DNA from: Caldilineaceae bacterium
Lineage (GTDB): Bacteria > Chloroflexota > Anaerolineae > Caldilineales > Caldilineaceae
Reading direction: 5' to 3'
DNA length: 9,593 nt
Assembly (NCBI GenBank): GCA_026645575.1
Contig: JAPKMW010000184.1
Coordinates: 1-9,593 of the forward strand
Shown here: positions 5,190 through 9,593 of the stretch, one piece after another
Layout: each line of letters begins with the position of its first letter
How positions within the stretch are numbered: position 1 is the first letter of the stretch
Notes under the pieces: generated by a model
Databases searched by the model: none
Seen by the model: only the letters and a program-made list of their open reading frames with translations
Told to the model about the DNA's origin: nothing
Translations under genes and position numbers: made by a program

Positions 5190-7934
5190 ATGATGGTACA
5201 AAAATCGCAAACTCTATCACTTCGACAGCGTCGGCTATGGTTGATGCTGCTCGTCCTGCTCCTTTCCCTCGTTGTAGGGCAGCATGGGCCTTTAGCGCCT
5301 GTTGCTGCTGTTGGCGCTGATCCGCTGCCGCCGTTGATCTTTGTCGCCCGTAGTCATCTGGCGACGCAGGATCGCATCTTCAAAAGTGAACGTGGCCCCG
5401 CCGGTCAATTTGGCACTGGCTTGGCAAAGTTTGCGCCGGGCAGCAAGTTGGTGCGGCGCAATGCTGATGGTTCGCTCTTTGTCTATAATACACCGGAGTT
5501 GGTTGATGTGCAGTCGCCCGATGTGAGTTTTGACGGCACAAAGCTGGTCTTTGCCGGCGCCACCACCCTGGCGCCCGACACCACCAACTCCGGCTGGCGG
5601 CTCTACGAAATCAACGTCGATGGCAGTGGCTTCCGCCAGTTGACCTTTTCCGATCGCACCTTTGCCATTCCCAATGCCGCCCATTTTCTCAACCAGCAGG
5701 AATATGGCACTTATGACGACCTCTTTCCCGCCTATCTGGCCGATGGACGGATTGTCTTTGTCTCATCACGCTATCCTTCGCGTAGCCACTATGATGACCG
5801 GCGCACCCTCAACCTCTACGTGATGAATGCCGATGGCGGCAATCTCCATCGTGTCACTTCCGAGCGGGGGAGCATCTGGCATCCAACGCCCTTGCCCGAT
5901 GGGCGCATCTTGGTGGCGCGTTGGTGGAATCAATTTAACCAACCAACCGAAACCGGCATCTACAACCGTATCGACAATGCTGACACGGATCAGACCTTAC
6001 CTGATGGTACGGTGATTTCGGCCAATCCAAACGAACAGTTCAACCCGGCCACGGGGCGCCTGGCTGATGGCTTTCCTATTCGCGACGCACCCAACACCTG
6101 GCATCTGATGACCATCAACCCTGACGGTACAGACTTCCAACGCTTTGCCTGGACGCCGGCCTTTCGCTGGTCGCTGGCCGAAGATGATGGCGTCTCGGAC
6201 ACCTATCACGCTGCCCAGCCCGCCGTGATTCAACGGGGCGATGCGCTCTTTGTCGCCTTTACCGCTCAGCCTGACGCCACCATGTTCCATTCGACCTTGA
6301 ACACCGGCATTCGTGTCGCCCAGCCGGGCGTTGCTATGACCTATGCCAATGCCCGTGATGCGTTGGTCGGCCTGAGCTTCCAGAAAGCGTGGACGAATGA
6401 CGATGAGTCGCCGCCCTACGCCCTGCACCCGTGGGGCTTGCCTGATGGTCGCATTCTCTATTCGCAAACACGCGAAGAGACCGGGTTGCCCACCACTGGT
6501 CAACATGTGGAAGGGGGACAACTCTTCAAATTATACGGCTCCAATCTGCGTTATGAACTTTATGTCATGGATCTCGATGGCGCCAACCAAACGCCTGTCA
6601 CCATTGACCTCGCTGGCATTGGCCTGGCCACGGCTGACATCATGGACGCCAAACCCATTGTCGCTCGTACTGGTTGGACGGCCAAGCCGGATTTGATCAC
6701 GGCCATCGCCAATGATGACCCGGCATTGGGGAATTTGCCCAACACGCTCAAAGAGTATAGGTTTAGTCAGCGCGGCCCTAACGACATTCAGATGGCGATG
6801 TTGCACAATGCCAATATCTACGCCAATCCGCCCCTGACCCTGCCCTATGTTGGCAACTCGCCGCCACCAGGCAGTGTGGCGACGGTCGAGGTGTGGGTGG
6901 ATGCTAATCAATTTACCGGCGCTGGTTGCTATGATGATTGGCCCGAACCGTGCGCCACCTTCCGTAAAGACAGTGAGGTGCGCGCCGTCTTGTGGACCAC
7001 CGCGCCGGTGACGCCGTTGGGCGCCTTCACGGTGACGGTTCCGGCAGACACGCCCTCTTTCTTTGTCCTGCGCGATGTCAATGGCCGGGTGGTGCGCGAT
7101 TGGAACCGGGGCTATATTTCGATTGCCCAAGGCAACGCCTGGGCGCGACCAGGGGAAACCGTCACCTGCACTGGCTGTCACATGGGCCATGTCAGCGGCT
7201 CGCTGGAAGCAGTGTTGGATGAAGCCAACCAAGGGTGGACGAACGTTGCGCCCTATGCCGAGGTGAACGCCAGTAGCTTTTTCGATCACAACGATCCTAG
7301 TTCACCAGAGTATCAGCCCTTCCGTCCCCATTTCCTCAACGACCGACGGGGTTGGGTGCCGATTCCGGCTGGCGGCCCGGCTGCCCCCTTTGTCGCCAGC
7401 GATGGCCTGCGTGATGCCACCGGGGCGCGCTTTGTTTACCCGTCCCAAGTGCGCGCGGCGTTGAACGCCAACTATCAAGATGATGAATCGAGCTGGCTCT
7501 CGGCCAAAGGACAAGCGGTGGGCGAGTGGGTCGAGTTGCGTTGGGCAAAACCGTTGCTCATTAAAACGGTGCGGCTGGTTGGTGTTCCGTCGATAGGTGG
7601 CGACTGGGAGGGCTTTGGTCAACCGGAAAAAGATGGTCCCTACGCCATTACCGCTGGCGAAGTGCAACTTTTCCGCAATGACAATCCGGTCGGCAGTGCG
7701 CTGGCCGTTGGCCGTGTAGAGCCACTGGAGAACGGCGGCACGTTGCTCACCCTGGCGCAGCCGACCGAGATTGACCGCCTGCGCTTTACCATTGGCGCCG
7801 TCACGGGTCGCTGGCACTGGGAAACCATCGCCGCCCTCAACGAGATCGAGGTCATGGGGATGGCGACGAGTGTCTCCGCACCGCCGGTGCAGGAGTTGAA
7901 TGAACGGCTCTATCTACCGGCGGTGCGACGATAA
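5190..7934 (+). CDS. Exported hydrazine-synthase-alpha-like protein: TolB-like propeller, one haem c site, discoidin-like domain
   Basis: 914 residues. A Sec signal peptide is clear (RQRR at 12-15, hydrophobic 16-30, cleavage plausible near A40-A43). Residues about 45-500 form a TolB/WD40-like propeller with blades such as LYEINVDGSGFRQLTF (138-153), LYVMNADGGNLHRVT (209-223) and LYVMDLDGANQTPVT near 457, plus repeated PDGRI strands. About 530-680 resembles the hydrazine synthase alpha middle region: an FTVTVPADTP strand, an LRDVNGRVVRDW segment, then CTGCH (C660, C663, H664), a single covalent haem c site; C580 and C588 could form a disulphide. Residues about 733-890 (EWVELRW, KTVRLVG, IDRLRFTIG, NEIEVMG) look like an F5/8 type C galactose-binding domain. 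The end is NERLYLPAVRR. True hydrazine synthase alpha has two haems and beta/gamma partners, absent here, so hydrazine synthesis is not implied; the role is unknown, perhaps redox or surface binding. ATGs at 5190 and 5193 are both possible starts; the Shine-Dalgarno is weak. It seems to be a single-gene unit. Confidence 0.85.
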   Translation: MMVQKSQTLSLRQRRLWLMLLVLLLSLVVGQHGPLAPVAAVGADPLPPLIFVARSHLATQDRIFKSERGPAGQFGTGLAKFAPGSKLVRRNADGSLFVYNTPELVDVQSPDVSFDGTKLVFAGATTLAPDTTNSGWRLYEINVDGSGFRQLTFSDRTFAIPNAAHFLNQQEYGTYDDLFPAYLADGRIVFVSSRYPSRSHYDDRRTLNLYVMNADGGNLHRVTSERGSIWHPTPLPDGRILVARWWNQFNQPTETGIYNRIDNADTDQTLPDGTVISANPNEQFNPATGRLADGFPIRDAPNTWHLMTINPDGTDFQRFAWTPAFRWSLAEDDGVSDTYHAAQPAVIQRGDALFVAFTAQPDATMFHSTLNTGIRVAQPGVAMTYANARDALVGLSFQKAWTNDDESPPYALHPWGLPDGRILYSQTREETGLPTTGQHVEGGQLFKLYGSNLRYELYVMDLDGANQTPVTIDLAGIGLATADIMDAKPIVARTGWTAKPDLITAIANDDPALGNLPNTLKEYRFSQRGPNDIQMAMLHNANIYANPPLTLPYVGNSPPPGSVATVEVWVDANQFTGAGCYDDWPEPCATFRKDSEVRAVLWTTAPVTPLGAFTVTVPADTPSFFVLRDVNGRVVRDWNRGYISIAQGNAWARPGETVTCTGCHMGHVSGSLEAVLDEANQGWTNVAPYAEVNASSFFDHNDPSSPEYQPFRPHFLNDRRGWVPIPAGGPAAPFVASDGLRDATGARFVYPSQVRAALNANYQDDESSWLSAKGQAVGEWVELRWAKPLLIKTVRLVGVPSIGGDWEGFGQPEKDGPYAITAGEVQLFRNDNPVGSALAVGRVEPLENGGTLLTLAQPTEIDRLRFTIGAVTGRWHWETIAALNEIEVMGMATSVSAPPVQELNERLYLPAVRR

Positions 7935-7940
7935 CGTAAC

Positions 7941-7997
7941 CGTAGTAAAGACTTTAGTCTTTCTGTCAGCGGAACAAAGACTAAAGTCTTTACTACG
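7941..7997. repeat. Perfect 22-bp inverted repeat with self-palindromic arms (bidirectional terminator or dispersed element)
   Basis: The arm at 7941-7962 is the exact reverse complement of 7976-7997, around a 13-base loop (7963-7975). Each arm contains its own small palindrome: AAAGACT-TT-AGTCTTT on the left and AAAGACT-AA-AGTCTTT on the right, so one long hairpin or two short ones could form. It fills the 70-bp gap between two convergent stops (7934 and 8005), where one structure could end both transcripts; rightward it is followed by a T-rich stretch (ATTTTACTTATT). Perfect arms and sharp edges also fit a REP- or MITE-like mobile palindrome. Confidence 0.85.
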
Positions 7998-8004
7998 ATT
8001 TTAC

Positions 8005-9393
8005 TTATTCACCAGCCAACAACCCATCCGCTTCCTCGGCAATTTCCGCCATCGCATCAGCGGGCTGCGTTTGACCGAAGATGATGTTCTGGTATTGGGT
8101 GTGGAAGAGGCGGGTAAATTGGCCCCAGTCCGGCACCAGCGGGGTGATCCACATATCGGGCAACATGGGCAGGAATTTGTCCAGCGGCGGGTTTACCGTC
8201 ACCGACTGGCGTGCGCCCGGCGCCAGGTAGAAACCGGTGGCGACATTGCTGCCCGGCGGCACATCTTCCTGCACTTCGCTGCTGGTCAGGTAGCGAGCCA
8301 GATCCATCGCGGCCTGCCGTTTCACTTCGTCATCGGTGGCAGCGACGGCGATCAGACCCACGGCGCCTACGGTCAATTTGTTGCCGTTGAAGGTGGGGAT
8401 CGGATAGATTTCAAAGTTGATCTGATCGGCCACCAACTGCGGTGAAAAGCCGGTAGCATCGACAACCATGGCAAATTGACCGGCCTTAAAGCCACCCTTG
8501 ACATCGCTATCCTTCATCGTGCCAAAGTCCGGCGGCGTTACTTTGTGAACCAAGGTCAGGTCGGCAAAGCGTTGGAGGGCGGCGGCGGCTTCGGGCGTGT
8601 TGAAGCCAAATTTGCCATCTTCCGTGCGGGGACGTACACTCGGCGCTTCATTCATCCAGAGTGCCCAACTGTTGATCACACCCGGATCGACAAAGGCGGA
8701 GAAGCCGTAGACCTGTTCGCCGCTGGCGCGCTTAAAGGTCAACTGCTTGGCCGTCTCGACAAACTCTTCGTAGGTCCACTCCTTGGAGGGCAGCTCGACG
8801 CCGGCTTCCTCGAAGAGATCGACATTCAAATACATCCCCATCGGCACCACCCAAAGCGGCCAGGCGTAGGCTTGCCCATCCTGCAAGCGCACGACATCCA
8901 GCACATTGGGCAGAATGTCGGCCTTGTCAGCATCGCTCAGGAATGGGTCGATTGGCTCAATCAGTTCATCGCGCACATAACCCGGCAAGCGATCCGAGGG
9001 TAAGCGCAGCAGGTCGATGCCCTGGCCGCTCTGCAACGCCGTGGTCAACTTGGTAAAGCCTTCATCGTTGGGCGGGTAGCCGGTGATGGCGACTTCAATC
9101 TCCGGGTTGTCGGCCATAAACTGGGCGACGGCATTGTCGAAGGGATTAGCGAATTGGTTGCCCGGCGTATAGCCCAACACCCACAGGTTGAGCACCCCCT
9201 GATAGCCGCTCTCACTCTTGCGGATGCCGCCTTTGGCTTCACGCGGCGGGGGTGGCGGTGCAGGAGTGGCGGTCGGCTCAGCGGGCGCCTGTTCGGCGGC
9301 CGGGGCCGGCGCCACAGCGGTACAGCCGACGACGGCTAACACCACCAGCGCCAGCAAGAGGTAGCGCGCTTTGGTAAACCATAAACGTTTCAT
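8005..9393 (-). CDS. ABC transporter substrate-binding lipoprotein, carbohydrate (family 1) type
   Basis: 462 residues, a usual length for family 1 sugar-binding proteins. A lipoprotein signal is clear: basic start (MKRLWFTKAR), hydrophobic core 11-23 and lipobox VVGC with C24 as the lipidated residue. A Pro/Ala-rich tether (about 27-50) leads to the binding fold from about 66. Family features are an early GVLNLWVLGY strand, DNAVAQFMADNPEIEV (target helix then strand), GIDLLRL, the hinge-region AYAWPLWVVPMGMYLNVDLFEEAGV, EWTYEEFVETAKQLT, GFKAGQFAMVVDATGF and a late AMDLARYLTSSEVQE. It would capture a sugar or other polar solute outside the membrane and hand it to ABC permeases; the ligand cannot be read from the sequence. 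AAGGAGG lies seven bases before the ATG. No permease or ATPase follows: downstream is the palindrome and then a convergent gene. Partners must lie beyond the right edge or elsewhere, or it is an orphan. It lacks the YLP-type tail of the other two exported proteins, consistent with lipid anchoring. Confidence 0.93.
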   Translation of the reverse strand: MKRLWFTKARYLLLALVVLAVVGCTAVAPAPAAEQAPAEPTATPAPPPPPREAKGGIRKSESGYQGVLNLWVLGYTPGNQFANPFDNAVAQFMADNPEIEVAITGYPPNDEGFTKLTTALQSGQGIDLLRLPSDRLPGYVRDELIEPIDPFLSDADKADILPNVLDVVRLQDGQAYAWPLWVVPMGMYLNVDLFEEAGVELPSKEWTYEEFVETAKQLTFKRASGEQVYGFSAFVDPGVINSWALWMNEAPSVRPRTEDGKFGFNTPEAAAALQRFADLTLVHKVTPPDFGTMKDSDVKGGFKAGQFAMVVDATGFSPQLVADQINFEIYPIPTFNGNKLTVGAVGLIAVAATDDEVKRQAAMDLARYLTSSEVQEDVPPGSNVATGFYLAPGARQSVTVNPPLDKFLPMLPDMWITPLVPDWGQFTRLFHTQYQNIIFGQTQPADAMAEIAEEADGLLAGE

Positions 9394-9400
9394 GTGTGAA

Positions 9401-9407
9401 CCTCCTT
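9401..9407 (-). promoter_or_regulatory. Strong Shine-Dalgarno of the substrate-binding protein
   Basis: Read leftward, AAGGAGG sits seven bases before the ATG at 9393, the best ribosome site in the window. It fits an abundantly made binding protein and fixes the start. Confidence 0.8.
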
Positions 9408-9446
9408 AGTTAATCGGTAACAATGAAATAGACGAATAGGATTTGG

Positions 9447-9481
9447 GTATTCGATATTGAGTATTGGATATTAGGTATTTG
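9447..9481. repeat. 14-bp tandem repeat, about 2.5 copies
   Basis: GTATTCGATATTGA (9447-9460), GTATTGGATATTAG (9461-9474) and a partial GTATTTG (9475-9481) follow head to tail; the two full copies agree at 11 of 14 positions. The block lies 54-88 bases upstream of the binding-protein ATG, where its promoter would be expected, but I see no convincing -35/-10 pair. It may be a slippage-born intergenic repeat. Confidence 0.6.
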
Positions 9482-9517
9482 TCCCTGCGCGTACTACGTC
9501 CTTAGCAACCAATATCT

Positions 9518-9540
9518 GCTAACCTGAGTTCGGGGTTAGC
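9518..9540. repeat. 7-bp inverted repeat near the right edge
   Basis: GCTAACC (9518-9524) and GGTTAGC (9534-9540) pair perfectly around a nine-base loop. It could be a terminator stem for a gene ending beyond the edge, or an operator; no T-run follows. Nothing coding is visible between 9394 and the end of the window. Confidence 0.4.
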
Positions 9541-9593
9541 CAAAGACCTCCGCGCCCGATGGGCACCCGTGGGCAGAGAATACGCGTTAGCCG

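Noticed and set aside
5179..5193. A four-codon mini-ORF (ATG AGA AAC AGA TGA) overlapping the haem protein start
   Set aside because: Its stop overlaps the ATG at 5190, which could suggest coupling, but it has no ribosome site and such short frames arise easily by chance.
6531..7289. A 252-codon leftward open frame inside the haem protein gene
   Set aside because: It is a shadow of a gene with clear signal peptide, propeller blades and CxxCH in the sense frame; no domain is visible in the antisense product.
7900..8445. Rightward open frame across the palindrome and the end of the binding-protein gene
   Set aside because: It runs through the inverted repeat and the antisense of a well-supported lipoprotein, with no recognisable features; the similar frame at 8476-9003 is rejected for the same reason.

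Overview
The window looks like a chromosomal segment from a Chloroflexota bacterium, probably of the Caldilineae/Anaerolineae type. This is an inference from three traits. Two large exported proteins end in almost the same short tail (YLPLV and YLPAV, within the last seven residues), which I associate with Chloroflexota secreted proteins. Exported proteins carry Pro/Thr- or Pro/Ala-rich spacers. Moderately GC-rich genes are separated by AT-richer, repeat-bearing intergenic DNA. There is no rRNA, tRNA, CRISPR array, transposase or phage gene.

Layout from left to right. A hairpin-forming inverted repeat (1-62) sits at the edge, downstream of a leftward gene (102-2324) for an exported parallel beta-helix protein. 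That protein matches alginate C5-epimerases (AlgG) in domain order and in the DPHD catalytic motif. A 385-bp AT-rich divergent region (2325-2709) holds two near-identical promoter/operator-like elements facing the beta-helix gene, an inverted repeat, and a good sigma70-type promoter for zwf. The zwf gene (2710-4158, rightward) encodes glucose-6-phosphate dehydrogenase. Ten bases beyond its stop, converging on it, lies a two-gene leftward unit: a DinB-like protein (4511-4942), then a small unrecognised gene (4169-4514). The second gene overlaps the first by an ATGA junction and is split by a one-base frameshift near 4395-4414. This broken gene accounts for a stretch that otherwise looks empty.

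Divergent from the DinB unit is a 914-residue exported protein (5190-7934). It has a TolB-like propeller, a hydrazine-synthase-alpha-like middle region with one CxxCH haem site, a discoidin-like C-terminal domain and the YLPAV tail. It converges on an ABC-transporter sugar-binding lipoprotein (8005-9393, leftward). Between these two stops is a perfect 22-bp inverted repeat whose arms are themselves palindromic, probably a bidirectional terminator or a dispersed repeat. The last 200 bp, upstream of the lipoprotein, hold a strong Shine-Dalgarno, a 14-bp tandem repeat and a small inverted repeat.

The genes do not form one pathway. Apart from the DinB pair each appears to be its own transcription unit. 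What links three of the five intact genes is export: a possible polysaccharide-modifying enzyme, a haem-bearing surface protein and a sugar-binding lipoprotein. The items most worth following are the AlgG-like epimerase outside any alginate cluster, the single-haem hydrazine-synthase-alpha-like protein, their shared C-terminal tail, and the frameshifted partner of the DinB gene.
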